A stretch of 64,000 nucleotides of DNA from Thalassospira lucentensis (GTDB lineage: Bacteria; Pseudomonadota; Alphaproteobacteria; Rhodospirillales; Thalassospiraceae). A program made the translations under genes and the position numbers. The notes beneath the pieces were generated by a model that worked only from the letters and a program-made list of their open reading frames with translations, was not told the origin of the DNA and did no database searches. Below are positions 1-9,700 of this stretch, piece by piece. The first letter of the stretch is position 1, and every line of letters starts with the position of its first letter. The DNA is taken from the NCBI RefSeq assembly GCF_011806425.1, contig NZ_JAATOV010000001.1, forward strand, positions 372,001 through 436,000, read 5' to 3'.

Positions 1-514
1 AGCAGGCAATCATGATCCAGCGTGAAATGCGTTCGACGTTATTGCGCGCGCGCATTTCCGGATCAATTTTGCGGTACGATAACATAATGCCGACCGATGC
101 ACTGGCGAGCATCACCACAATCAAGGCCGCATTGGCAATGGTGTGCAAGCGGGCCAAACGGCGACCGGCATCGACCACTTCTGGTGATACGGTTAAGTGC
201 TGTCCACCGCCCTCGGCGATCAAGGAAATGCTGTTGAGCGCAAGCGACAATTTACCGGGGTCACCGGTGATTTCGGCTGGCAGGTCCGCAATAATCATCG
301 CTTCGATGATCGATCCCTGGAACATGTACCAGACAACCAGCAACAATAACGCAGGAAGGCCACACCATAACGCGACATACATCCCGTAATGCGTGGGCAA
401 TGAATGAAGGTTACTGTACCGACCGCCCGAAAGGGCTATCGCCCGCTGACGCCCGAAATAAAAGGAGAGCACACAAAGTGCTGCAACCGCGAGCAACAGA
501 AAAGACAGGGACAT
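1..514 (-). CDS. pstC: Phosphate ABC transporter permease PstC (N-terminal part, runs off left edge)
   Basis: Only the first 171 codons are inside the window; the reading frame is open to base 1. The protein starts MSLSFLLL at an ATG at 514 and has a first hydrophobic segment (about residues 1-20), a short basic stretch with FGRQRAIALSGGR, then a second long membrane segment ending VWYMFQGSIIEAMI. This matches the extended N-terminal region of alphaproteobacterial PstC permeases, which precedes the transport-domain membrane segments. It lies 136 bases downstream of pstS on the same strand, the usual pst order, so it should form the inner-membrane channel for phosphate with PstA and the ATPase PstB, expected beyond the left edge. 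The identification rests on the N-terminal style plus the position after pstS, because the conserved transport domain lies outside the window. Confidence 0.8.
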   Translation of the reverse strand, partial: MSLSFLLLAVAALCVLSFYFGRQRAIALSGGRYSNLHSLPTHYGMYVALWCGLPALLLLVVWYMFQGSIIEAMIIADLPAEITGDPGKLSLALNSISLIAEGGGQHLTVSPEVVDAGRRLARLHTIANAALIVVMLASASVGIMLSYRKIDPEMRARNNVERISRWIMIAC

Positions 515-609
515 TACGTTAGATCCGTTTGCCTGGTGAGCCTGCAGAAATCAAATGGTATGGGCAGGTAGAACAAAAACAATAAATTAATCAAGTCTGG
601 AAACAAAGA

Positions 610-639
610 AACCGGTGGCGACCCGTGCCGCCACCGGTT
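610..639 (-). terminator. Hairpin between pstS and pstC
   Basis: An 11-bp perfect stem (610-620 with 629-639, core ACCGGTGGCG) and an 8-base loop sit 11 bases after the pstS stop. On the transcribed strand a moderately T-rich run follows. A partial terminator here would let abundant binding protein be made relative to permease, a common arrangement in solute-binding-protein operons. Full termination with separate pstC transcription is the alternative. Confidence 0.6.
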
Positions 640-650
640 GAAGTATCACG

Positions 651-1682
651 TTACATGCTCAGCGGCGACAGGTTCATCGCAGCGTTATGAACAGCTTCGC
701 GTTCTTTGGCATCCATCGGGATCAGGCCACGGTCAGCAAGGTAACCTTCTTCGCCCCATGCTTTGTCCGAGGTGAATTCCGAAACATATTCCATCATGCC
801 CGGAATGGTACCGACGTGAGCGTTCTTTACGTAGAAGTAAAGCGAACGCGAAACCGGATATTCACCAGCCGAGATGGCTTCAAAGGTCGGTGCAACGCCA
901 CCGATCAAGGAACCCTGAAGTTTGTCGCCATTCTGGTCGAGGAAGGAGAAGCCAAAGATGCCAAATGCGTCTTTGTTGGCTTCGAGCTTCTGAACGATCA
1001 GGTTGTCGTTTTCGCCAGCTTCGATGTAGGCACCGTCTTCACGAACACCAGCGCAGACAGCTTTGAATTTGTCTTTGTTGGATTTTTCGAGTTCAGCGAT
1101 AACCGGGAATTCTTCACAAGCTTCTTCAAGTACCAGCTCGGTGAAGGCATCACGCGTACCTGAGGTCGGCGGCGGGCCGAGAACTTCGATTTTAACGTCC
1201 GGCAGGCTCGGGTCGATTTCAGACCAGGTGCTGTAGAAGTTATCTACGAGCGACTTGCCATCTTTGGACGGAACGATTTTCGCAAGAGCCAGGAAGATCT
1301 GCTCTTTGGTCAGGTCAAGCTGTTCGGCTTCGTTCGAGTTCGAAAGAACGATCCCGTCATAACCGATTTTGACTTCGGTAATTTCTTCAACGCCGTTTTT
1401 GGCGCAGGTTTCAACTTCGGACTTCTTGATGCGACGCGAAGCGTTGGTGATGTCCGGGTTCTGTTCGCCAACACCGGCACAGAACAGTTTCAAACCACCG
1501 CCAGAACCGGTTGATTCAATAACCGGAGTTTTGAACGAGGTGGTTTTACCGAATTCTTCTGCAACTGCGGTTGCAAACGGGAAAACGGTGGACGAACCAA
1601 CGATACGAATCTGGTCACGTGCTTGGGCCGCGCCAGCAAAGGCAACGCTCATCAGCGCCGCAACAGCAAGAGTCTTCTTCAT
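651..1682 (-). CDS. pstS: Phosphate ABC transporter substrate-binding protein PstS
   Basis: A 343-residue periplasmic phosphate-binding protein. The chosen ATG at 1682 gives a classic signal peptide, MKKTLAVAALMSVAFAGAAQA, cleaved before RDQIRIVGSS. An in-frame start further upstream would bury that signal, and a GGGGA ribosome site lies just before 1682. Family features seen: IVGSSTVFPF near the mature N terminus, STGSGGGLKLFCAGVG (phosphate-loop glycines and serines) and SGTRDAF for anion binding. PstS hands phosphate to the PstCAB membrane complex, and pstC follows on the same strand. Candidate Pho boxes upstream suggest induction under phosphate limitation by PhoB. Length is normal for the family. 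Confidence 0.96.
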   Translation of the reverse strand: MKKTLAVAALMSVAFAGAAQARDQIRIVGSSTVFPFATAVAEEFGKTTSFKTPVIESTGSGGGLKLFCAGVGEQNPDITNASRRIKKSEVETCAKNGVEEITEVKIGYDGIVLSNSNEAEQLDLTKEQIFLALAKIVPSKDGKSLVDNFYSTWSEIDPSLPDVKIEVLGPPPTSGTRDAFTELVLEEACEEFPVIAELEKSNKDKFKAVCAGVREDGAYIEAGENDNLIVQKLEANKDAFGIFGFSFLDQNGDKLQGSLIGGVAPTFEAISAGEYPVSRSLYFYVKNAHVGTIPGMMEYVSEFTSDKAWGEEGYLADRGLIPMDAKEREAVHNAAMNLSPLSM

Positions 1683-2100
1683 GGTATATTCCCCAATGGT
1701 AGTTCCGGTTTGGAACGGTGCAACGATCTGCGAGCCGGACTCTACCGCTGGGTGCTTACGGTATTGTGTCGCTTTTGTTAACCTTATGTGACAACGCATT
1801 TTTGATGAAAAATTGTGTCATTTAGCACTTTAAAATCAGATACTTAGTTATTTTCGAGCTTATCGTTTTTCCGGGCATTTTCACCGATTTTCACCGCAAA
1901 ATGCGCGGCAGGCGGAATTTTGTGACAAAAACTGTAACAAAGGACGTTTTGCCCAAGCTGGCGTTGTAACAATGCGCGGATGATCAGGGCGAAAGGCCAG
2001 CTAAGACTTTACATGTGGCGCGTTCCACGCAAGTCTTACGCAGAGCAAAACATTGTCACGGCACCATGAATTGATGTGCGCGACACTTTAGGAGAACGAC
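1683..2100. other. Divergent intergenic region between pstS and the 2101 gene
   Basis: This 418-base gap holds no convincing gene. It carries the pstS leader, two direct-repeat Pho-box-like elements read toward pstS (1772-1794 and 1921-1940) and an AT-rich stretch around 1800-1860 suited to a promoter. The last bases before 2101 contain the ribosome site TAGGAG of the rightward gene. Confidence 0.6.
1772..1794 (-). promoter_or_regulatory. Candidate Pho box upstream of pstS
   Basis: Read toward pstS, the sequence TTGTCACATAAG is followed 11 bases later by GTTAACAAAAG. The two 7-mers TGTCACA and GTTAACA repeat with the 11-bp phasing typical of PhoB half-sites (consensus CTGTCAT-type). It ends about 90 bases before the pstS start. 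A second, less well-phased pair (TGTTACA and TGTCACA) lies at 1921-1940. Assignment is by eye to a known consensus and by target gene. Confidence 0.45.
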
Positions 2101-2400
2101 ATGAGCAATGCTTCCATCGACGAAATTCAGGAATTGATCCAGAAGCTGTCGGGCGATTTGGGGGACATGTCACAAGCGGCAGCAACGCATATCGATGAGC
2201 TGCATATCGCCGTCAACAACATCTCGTCACATGTTTTGGCGATGGAGGCGATCTTGGCGCTGATGGTGCAAAAAGTCGGCGTTGACGAAGCCGAGGTGTT
2301 GCAGTGGATCCGCGATAAAACCGCCGCCTTTGCCGAGGACGGTTCCGAAGGATCCGCAGCCGAGGGCATTGCGCAAAGCCTGCTTGGTAAAGAGTCCTGA
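2101..2400 (+). CDS. Small hypothetical protein, helical
   Basis: A 99-residue soluble protein I do not recognise. An ATG preceded by TAGGAG at the right distance and a following intrinsic terminator show it is a self-contained transcription unit. The sequence is acidic and predicted mostly helical from its heptad-like spacing (IDEIQELIQKLSGDL, then AIHIDELHIAV-type segments and MEAILALMVQKVGVD). There is no signal peptide, no cysteine and no membrane segment. It lies between divergent pstS and convergent glcF, and neither neighbour gives a functional clue. Confidence 0.75.
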   Translation: MSNASIDEIQELIQKLSGDLGDMSQAAATHIDELHIAVNNISSHVLAMEAILALMVQKVGVDEAEVLQWIRDKTAAFAEDGSEGSAAEGIAQSLLGKES

Positions 2401-2439
2401 CACCATCGCCCTGCGATGAGGCCAATATCGAGAGATAAA

Positions 2440-2473
2440 GAAGTCGGCGACCTGATGCGGGTCCGCCGACTTT
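2440..2473. terminator. Bidirectional terminator between the 2101 gene and glcF
   Basis: AAGTCGGCG at 2441-2449 pairs with CGCCGACTT at 2464-2472, extended by one A-T pair. T-rich sequence follows on the plus strand (TTTATTTAT) and an AAAG/CTTT flank faces the minus strand. It sits between two convergent genes and can end both transcripts. Confidence 0.8.
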
Positions 2474-2516
2474 ATTTATGGCCTGATAGCATGGGCCATA
2501 TGTTCGGACCGCGCGA

Positions 2517-3839
2517 CTAGCCCCGGCCCCGTTGAGGTTCAACGCCCTTTAACTTTGCGGGGCGCGGCCCGCCGGTTGCCCAATCAAGCAACTGGACGCT
2601 ATGAACGACTTTCAGATCATCTGTTTCAATCTGAATCATGCAGCCGATATTCCCGGTCGCAACAAGGTCGGGGAGGGTATGGCGGATATTTGCCCGTTTG
2701 CGATCTTGTAGCTGCCCGGCGATTTCCGGCTGCAACAGGTTATAAACCCCGGCCGAGCCACAACATAAATGTCCCTCGGCAATTTCGGCGACCTCAAATC
2801 CCGCCATTTTCAAAAGATCACGCGGTTCGCGGACGATTTTTTGACCATGTTGCATTGAGCAGGCCGAATGATACGCCACGCGCAGATTGCCATGATCGGC
2901 CTTGGCAAAGGCGTTGGGATCAACATCAATCTGGGTCAGGTATTCGGTGATGTCGCGCGCAAGCGCCGAGATGGTTTTGGCCTTTTGGGCGTATTTGGGA
3001 TCACGGGCAAACATATGGCCATAATCCTTAACCGTCGTGCCACAGCCCGATGCGGTGATGACCACAGCATCAAGACCATCCCCGGCAAGTTCAGCCGTCC
3101 AGGCATCGATATTGCCCTTGGCCTGATGGTGGGATTTTTCTTCCTTGCCCATATGATGGACAAGTGAACCACAACAGCCCGCACCCTTGGCAACGACGAC
3201 TTCGATCCCAAGACGGGTGAGCAGACGCACCGTCGATTCGTTAATTTCGGTTTCAAGAACCTGTTGGGCACAGCCGGTCAGGATGGCAACGCGGCCTTTG
3301 CGTTCGCCAATGGCCGGTATGATTTGCGGTTTATCGACCCAACTTGGTGTCGGAAGCGACCGCGCGCCCATTTTAACCATGCCCTTAAGACGGCCGGGCA
3401 TCAGTTTGGCAAATGGTGCGGCGAATTTTGCGCCGAGCATCGACAGGCGAAACAAGGTCGGGCTTGGCACAACAACCGACAACATTTTGCGCAGGAGCTT
3501 ATCGCCCAAGGGACGGTCATAGGTCTGTTCGATATGGGCACGCGCATTATCGATCAGATGCATGTAATCCACACCCGATGGACAGGTGGTCGTGCAAGAC
3601 AGACAGGACAAACAGCGATCAAGATGCTTTACCACCCGATCGGTTGCCGGTTTGTCATTTTCGAGCATGTCCTTAATCAGGTAAATCCGCCCACGCGGAC
3701 TATCAAGTTCATCGCCAAGGGTGACGAATGTCGGACAGGTCGCCGTGCAGAACCCGCAATGCACGCATTTGCGCAGGATCTGTTCGCTTTCGGCGATCAT
3801 GGGGTTTTCAAGCTGGGCCGGGGTGAAGTTGGTTTGCAT
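2517..3839 (-). CDS. glcF: Glycolate oxidase iron-sulfur subunit GlcF
   Basis: This 440-residue protein is the electron-transfer subunit of membrane-associated glycolate oxidase. Two ferredoxin-type 4Fe-4S motifs lie near the N terminus (CVHCGFCTATCP near residue 25 and CLSCLSCTTTCP near residue 75). Two cysteine-rich CCG domains follow, with CCGSLVHHMG and CCGSAGVYNL. This is the GlcF architecture at its usual length. It passes electrons from the flavin subunits GlcD and GlcE to the quinone pool. Its ATG overlaps the glcE stop by one base, so translation is probably coupled. Lactate-type oxidases use similar subunits, so the physiological 2-hydroxyacid could be glycolate or D-lactate. Confidence 0.94.
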   Translation of the reverse strand: MQTNFTPAQLENPMIAESEQILRKCVHCGFCTATCPTFVTLGDELDSPRGRIYLIKDMLENDKPATDRVVKHLDRCLSCLSCTTTCPSGVDYMHLIDNARAHIEQTYDRPLGDKLLRKMLSVVVPSPTLFRLSMLGAKFAAPFAKLMPGRLKGMVKMGARSLPTPSWVDKPQIIPAIGERKGRVAILTGCAQQVLETEINESTVRLLTRLGIEVVVAKGAGCCGSLVHHMGKEEKSHHQAKGNIDAWTAELAGDGLDAVVITASGCGTTVKDYGHMFARDPKYAQKAKTISALARDITEYLTQIDVDPNAFAKADHGNLRVAYHSACSMQHGQKIVREPRDLLKMAGFEVAEIAEGHLCCGSAGVYNLLQPEIAGQLQDRKRANIRHTLPDLVATGNIGCMIQIETDDLKVVHSVQLLDWATGGPRPAKLKGVEPQRGRG

Positions 3840-5101
3840 TATGCGCCCTCCCCCATTGTGCTTGATGGGGCAAGGCGCCCGGGATTAAGGATGCCTTCGG
3901 GGTCGAAATTGTCTTTGATCTTGGCGTTGATGCGGGCCAAGGCCGGATTTTCGGGATGAAACACCGAAATGCGTTGGCGCATGGATGCCGGTGCCCGGAC
4001 AAGAACCGCCTGCCCATCAACCGTCATCGCAATATCGCGTACCTGTTGGGCAAAGGCATCCAATCCATTGATTTGCAGCCAAATCAGCCCACCAGCCCAA
4101 TCCATGATCACCCGGCCACCGGTCACATCCATCAAGCGCGCCGCAATTTCGCCGCCCGATGCCGGGGGCACCGACACCCGCCACAGAAGGCTTGCGTTAT
4201 CAGCACTGGCGTCAGCGGCTGGGATAAACGGTTTTACGTCAGCGACACATTGCCACAGACGTTGGCTGTAACTTTCCGCCAGCGGGCGGGTTTCACCATA
4301 TTGCGCGAGGTGTTTACACAGGGCATCAATCCGCCAAGCAACCGATGGTGTCGGGCCTTCGACGCGCACCGCCACCAGACCGCTGCCAATTTCCAAGGCC
4401 AATGGCACATCAAGTGATGTGATATCGGCTGATGAAATCCATGCAGCGGCGGACACTTCGTTTTCACTGCCCAGTGCGGCCGTCATGATGGTGCCCGCGG
4501 TTTTCGGATCGTCACAGGTCACAAGAATGGTGGCGGATTGTTCATCGCACGGCATGACTTTTAGGGTGACGGTATGCATCACCCCCAAGGTGCCAAACGA
4601 TCCCGCCATCAGTTTTGATAAGTCAAAGCCGGTGACGTTTTTCATCACCCGCCCGCCAGATTTAAAATCCTCTGCCCGGCCAGAAATGGCCTCAAAACCC
4701 AGAACATGATCACGGGCGGCGCCAACCTTGATCCGGCGTGGCCCAGCAATGTTGGTGGCGACAAGGCCGCCAATGGTACCAGCATCAGTGGCTGCGCCAT
4801 CCCCCAAAAGGGCTGGAAAATTTCCGGGCTCAAAATGGAATTGCTGATTTTTTTCGGCCAACGCGGCCTTAATATCGGCCAACGGTGTGCCAACACGCGC
4901 CGAAATCACCAATTCTTCGGGCTGATAAAACAAGATGCCCGACAGGGCAGAGCAATCCAAAACCGTATCGGCCTGAACTGCGTGACCAAAGGATCGCTTG
5001 CTGCCCGATCCAATGACCTCAAGCGGGGTTTTTGCGCCAAGCGCCCAGCCAACAGCTTCGCGCAGCTGGTCTGGCGTCGTCGGGGTTAAAATATCCACCA
5101 T
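3839..5101 (-). CDS. glcE: Glycolate oxidase FAD-binding subunit GlcE
   Basis: A 420-residue flavoprotein starting MVDILTPTT at 5101. An upstream in-frame ATG at 5158 would add a charged tail without its own ribosome site, so I prefer 5101. An FAD_binding_4 (VAO-type) fold is shown by PLEVIGSGSKRSFG, then GTIGGLVATNIAGPRR and GGRVMKNVTGFDLSKLM, the GlcE signature with the missing catalytic cap. It pairs with GlcD as the second flavin subunit of glycolate oxidase. It lies 120 bases after glcD and overlaps glcF by one base, so it is part of the same leftward operon. Confidence 0.93.
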   Translation of the reverse strand: MVDILTPTTPDQLREAVGWALGAKTPLEVIGSGSKRSFGHAVQADTVLDCSALSGILFYQPEELVISARVGTPLADIKAALAEKNQQFHFEPGNFPALLGDGAATDAGTIGGLVATNIAGPRRIKVGAARDHVLGFEAISGRAEDFKSGGRVMKNVTGFDLSKLMAGSFGTLGVMHTVTLKVMPCDEQSATILVTCDDPKTAGTIMTAALGSENEVSAAAWISSADITSLDVPLALEIGSGLVAVRVEGPTPSVAWRIDALCKHLAQYGETRPLAESYSQRLWQCVADVKPFIPAADASADNASLLWRVSVPPASGGEIAARLMDVTGGRVIMDWAGGLIWLQINGLDAFAQQVRDIAMTVDGQAVLVRAPASMRQRISVFHPENPALARINAKIKDNFDPEGILNPGRLAPSSTMGEGA

Positions 5102-5221
5102 GGCGGTGTCTCTTTTCCTCTCCTGATACGTATGATCGGGACTGCGGGAACCCATCACACGTTTTTGTCGTCTTCATTTTTGATCGTTTTTTCTTATTTT
5201 ATTGTGCCATCCGAACGGTGT

Positions 5222-6715
5222 TTAGAACCGCGGGATGGTTGGGAATTTGTCGGCCACGGCCTTGGCATGCAGGGTTTTAAGTTCCCCACAGCCATGCAAG
5301 GTCGGGAATACCTTGCCGGGATTAAGCAATTGGTCTTCGTCGAACGCCATTTTGATGCGTTCTTGGTGCTTCATGTCATCACTGGTGAACATTTCGCCCA
5401 TCAGATCACGTTTTTCGATCCCGATCCCATGTTCGCCGGACAACACGCCGCCGACCTGAACACATAGTTTCAGAATGTCACTGCCAAACGCCTCGGCGCG
5501 TTCAAGTTCGCCCGGTTGGTTGGCATCAAACATGATCAGCGGGTGCAAATTGCCATCCCCCGCATGAAACACATTGGCCACGCGAAGACCGTGCCGCTGC
5601 GACAGGATTTGCATGCCGGTTAAAACCTCGGCCAAGCGGCCGCGCGGGATCGTGCCATCCATGCACATGTAATCTGGTGAAATACGCCCAATCGCCGGAA
5701 AGGCATTTTTGCGGCCCGACCAGAATAACAGGCGTTCTTCTTCGCTTTGGGAAATGCGCGAATAGATCGCCCCACAATCGGTCGCGATTTGCCCGACACG
5801 GTCGATCAGATAATCGACTTCGACCAAGGGGCCATCAAGTTCGACCAACAGCAACGCCTCGACATCCAGGGGATATCCGGCATGAACAAAATCCTCGGTC
5901 GCCTTGATCGCCGGGGCGTCCATCATTTCAAGACCGCCGGGAATGATGCCCGCGGCGATGATTTCGGCAACGCAATTGCCACCGTCTTCGGAGGAATTAA
6001 AGCCCAGCAAAAGCGCGCGCGCTGTTTCGGGTTTGCGCAAAATGCGCACGGTGACTTCGGTCACGATGCCCAAAAGACCTTCGGAGCCGGTTATAAGACC
6101 CAAAAGGTCATACCCGGTTTGATCCAGACCCTTACCGCCGACGCGTAAGATGTCGCCTTCGATGGTGACCATTTCGACGCCAAGCACATTGTTGGTGGTC
6201 AGCCCGTATTTCAGGCAATGCACCCCGCCGGAATTTTCGGCGATATTGCCGCCGATTGAACAGGCGATCTGACTGGATGGGTCAGGTGCGTAATAAAATC
6301 CGTTATGTTCAACTGCCCGGGTGATGCCAAGGTTGGTGACACCGGGCTGCACAACAGCGGCACGGTTATCCCAATCGATATCAAGCACACGGTTGAATTT
6401 CATCATACTGATCGTAATCGCATCGGCCATCGGCAAGGCCCCGCCCGAAAGGCCGGTTCCCGCCCCGCGCGGCACAACACGAATTTTATGGGTATGACAA
6501 TATTTCAAAATGGCGGCGACCTGCCCGGTATTTTCGGGCAGGACCACAATCATCGGCAATTGCCGATACGCCATTAAACCATCGCATTCATAGGGCCTGA
6601 GCTGATCTTCATCGACAATCACACCGCCGGGTGTCGGAATAATATCCTTCATGGCGGCGATGATGTCCTTGCGCTTTGCGAGGGTGTGTTGATCAGGCTC
6701 AGGCATCCTAAGCAT
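5222..6715 (-). CDS. glcD: Glycolate oxidase catalytic FAD subunit GlcD
   Basis: A 497-residue FAD-linked oxidase, the catalytic subunit that oxidises glycolate (or a related 2-hydroxyacid) to glyoxylate. The N-terminal FAD_binding_4 domain shows RVVPRGAGTGLSGGALP and the flavin loop PDPSSQIACSIGGNIAENSG. The C-terminal FAD-oxidase domain shows HAGDGNLHP and GGVLSGEHGIG, both typical of GlcD/D-lactate dehydrogenases. Start at 6715 is 7 bases after the pyc stop; an internal ATG three codons later is possible. Because pyc precedes it closely and glcEF follow, the unit probably works on C2/C3 acids, and D-lactate remains an alternative substrate. Confidence 0.93.
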   Translation of the reverse strand: MLRMPEPDQHTLAKRKDIIAAMKDIIPTPGGVIVDEDQLRPYECDGLMAYRQLPMIVVLPENTGQVAAILKYCHTHKIRVVPRGAGTGLSGGALPMADAITISMMKFNRVLDIDWDNRAAVVQPGVTNLGITRAVEHNGFYYAPDPSSQIACSIGGNIAENSGGVHCLKYGLTTNNVLGVEMVTIEGDILRVGGKGLDQTGYDLLGLITGSEGLLGIVTEVTVRILRKPETARALLLGFNSSEDGGNCVAEIIAAGIIPGGLEMMDAPAIKATEDFVHAGYPLDVEALLLVELDGPLVEVDYLIDRVGQIATDCGAIYSRISQSEEERLLFWSGRKNAFPAIGRISPDYMCMDGTIPRGRLAEVLTGMQILSQRHGLRVANVFHAGDGNLHPLIMFDANQPGELERAEAFGSDILKLCVQVGGVLSGEHGIGIEKRDLMGEMFTSDDMKHQERIKMAFDEDQLLNPGKVFPTLHGCGELKTLHAKAVADKFPTIPRF

Positions 6716-6722
6716 CGCGTGG

Positions 6723-9700
6723 TTACTCCGTCATTTCGACCAGCAAGTCCTTGCTGTCGACTTGTGTGCCGGCAGGTGCGTGGATGGTTGCAACCGTGCC
6801 GTCCTTTTCCGCGTGCACCGCTGTTTCCATTTTCATGGCTTCGAGCGAACACACAACGTCACCGGCTTTGATTTTCTGGCCTTCGTCGACATGAACTTCA
6901 ACCACAAGCCCCGGCATGGGGGCGGCGATGTGAAGTTTATTGCCGTCTTCGGCTTTTGGCCGGACCTTACCGGTGGCAGCAAGGGTTTTGTCCGCGACCT
7001 TAACGGTTCGGGGTTGGCCGTTCAGTTCAAAGAACACCGTACGTTGACCTTCGTCATCGCCGCCTTCGGACGTGGTCAGATAACGAATGACCAGTGTCTT
7101 GCCCTTTTCCAGATCAACCGAGATTTCATCGTTCTGGTTCATCCCATAGAAAAAGACCGGGGTTGGCAGCACAGAAACATCGGCGTTGTGGCTGCGGTGT
7201 TCGGCGTAATCAAGAAACACCTTGGGATACATCACATAAGATGCAACCTCGGCATCGCTGGTGTTGCGATGGGTTTTCTTTTCAATTTCCTTGCGGGTGG
7301 CTTCGAAATCAATCGGCGGCAGGGATTTACCCGGACGATCCGAAAGGGCTTCGGCCCCTTTCAGCACCTTACGCTGAAGTGCTGGCGGGAAGCCGCCAAC
7401 CGGCTGACCGATTTCACCGCGGAAGAAGGAAATGACGCTATCGGGGAAGGTAATATCCTTTTTCGGATCAAGGACATCTTGTTCGGACAGACCCGATGTC
7501 ACCATCATCAACGCCATGTCGCCGACAACCTTGGAGCTTGGCGTGACTTTCACCACATCGCCAAACATCTTGTTGACCGCGGCATAGGCCTTGGACACTT
7601 CGGGCCAGCGATCATCAATGCCCAGCGCACGCGCCTGTTGGCGCAGGTTGGTATATTGACCACCGGGCATTTCATGCACGTAGACGTCCGAGGTGCCGCT
7701 TCGAATGTCGCTTTCAAAGCCGGCGTAATAGCGACGGACTTGTTCCCAATAGGTCGAGACTTCTTTAAGGGCCTCGGTATTGAGGCCCGGGTCACGGGGC
7801 TGCCCGATATAGTTATTGGCAATCGAACCAAGGTTGGGCTGTGACGTTAGGCCCGACATGGAATCCATTGCCGCATCGACCGCATCCACCCCGGCATCAA
7901 TCGCCGCGATGACCGTGGCCGCCGAAATGCCACTGGTGTCATGGGTGTGGAAATGGATCGGGATATTGACCGTGTCCTTAAGGGCGGTGACCAGTTCGGT
8001 GGCCGCCGCCGGACGCAGTACACCGGCCATGTCCTTAAGCCCCAGAATATGGGCACCCGATTTTTCAAGCTCGCGCGCCATATTGACGTAGTAATCAAGG
8101 TTATATTTCGGGCGGCTTTTATCGTAGATGTCGCCAGTATAACAAATGGTCGCTTCGCACAGTTTATCGGTTTTAAGCACCGATTCCATGGCGACCTTCA
8201 TGTTTTCAACCCAGTTGAGGCTATCAAACACGCGGAAAACATCCATCCCGTGATCAGCAGCCTGTTTTACGAAATATTCCACCGCATTATCGGGGTAGTT
8301 CGTATAGCCAACCGCGTTTGAGGCGCGCAAAAGCATCTGTGTCAGGATGTTGGGCACGCGTTCACGCAGCTTGACCAGACGATCCCACGGATCTTCGTTT
8401 AAGAACCGCATGGCCACGTCAAACGTTGCCCCGCCCCAACATTCAAGCGAGAACAATTCAGGCAAGCCGTGGGCGTAATACGGTGCGATTTTCAGCATGT
8501 CGTATGTGCGCATACGGGTCGCCAGCAGCGACTGATGGGCATCACGCATGGTGGTATCGGTAATCAGGACGCGTTCCTGATCCTTCATCCAGCGTGAAAA
8601 GCCTTCTGGGCCCAATTGATCCAGCTTTTGCTTGGTGCCCGGGCGAATTTCATCCAGATCGATGGATTTTGGCATCACCGGATCATTCAGGTTCGTTGGC
8701 ACAACGCGGCCTTCGACCTCTGGATTGCCATTGACGGCCACTTCGCCAATGAAGCGCAACAGACGTGTGGCGCGATCCCGACGACGCACGAATTTAAACA
8801 AATCGGGCGTTTCATCAATAAACCGGGTGGTATATTCCCCGGCCCGGAATTTCGGGTGATTGATCAGGTTTTCAAGGAAGGCCAAGTTGGTGGCAACACC
8901 GCGAATACGGAATTCACGCAAGGCCCGGTCCATGCGGTCTACGGCTTCGCGCGGTGTGCTGCCCCAGGCGGTGACCTTTTCCAACATACTGTCATAGAAC
9001 GGTGTGATCACCGCCCCGGAATAGGCCGTGCCGCCATCGAGGCGAATGCCAAACCCGTTGGCGCCGCGATACACCTTGATGATCCCGTAATCGGGGACAA
9101 AATTGTTTTCGGGGTTTTCGGTGGTGATACGGCACTGAAGCGCATGATCGCGCAGTTTGATTTTGTCCTGCCACGGAATACCGGTTTCAGACGGGAAGCC
9201 AATCCGGCCACCTTGCGCAATCAGGATTTGCGCCTTGACCAAATCAAAGCCGGTCACACATTCGGTCACGGTATGTTCGACCTGAATGCGGGGGTTGACC
9301 TCGATGAAATAGAATTTGGATGTGTCGACATCCATCAGGAATTCGACCGTACCGGCATTCACATAATTGGCGGCCTTGCCCAACCGAAGTGCGGCATCGC
9401 AGATTTCTTTGCGCTGTGCATCATCCAAATAAGGGGCCGGTGCGCGTTCGACCACCTTTTGGTTACGGCGCTGAACCGAACAATCACGTTCATACAGATG
9501 CACCAAGGTGCCGTGATTATCGCCCAAAAGCTGGACTTCGACGTGGCGAGCACGGCGGATCAGCTTTTCAAAATAGACTTCGCCATTGCCAAAGGCGGCC
9601 TCGGCTTCGCGGCGCGCACCCAGAACCTGGTTTGCCAGATCCTTGCTGTTTTCAATGACACGCATGCCGCGTCCACCGCCGCCCCAGCTTGCTTTCAGCA

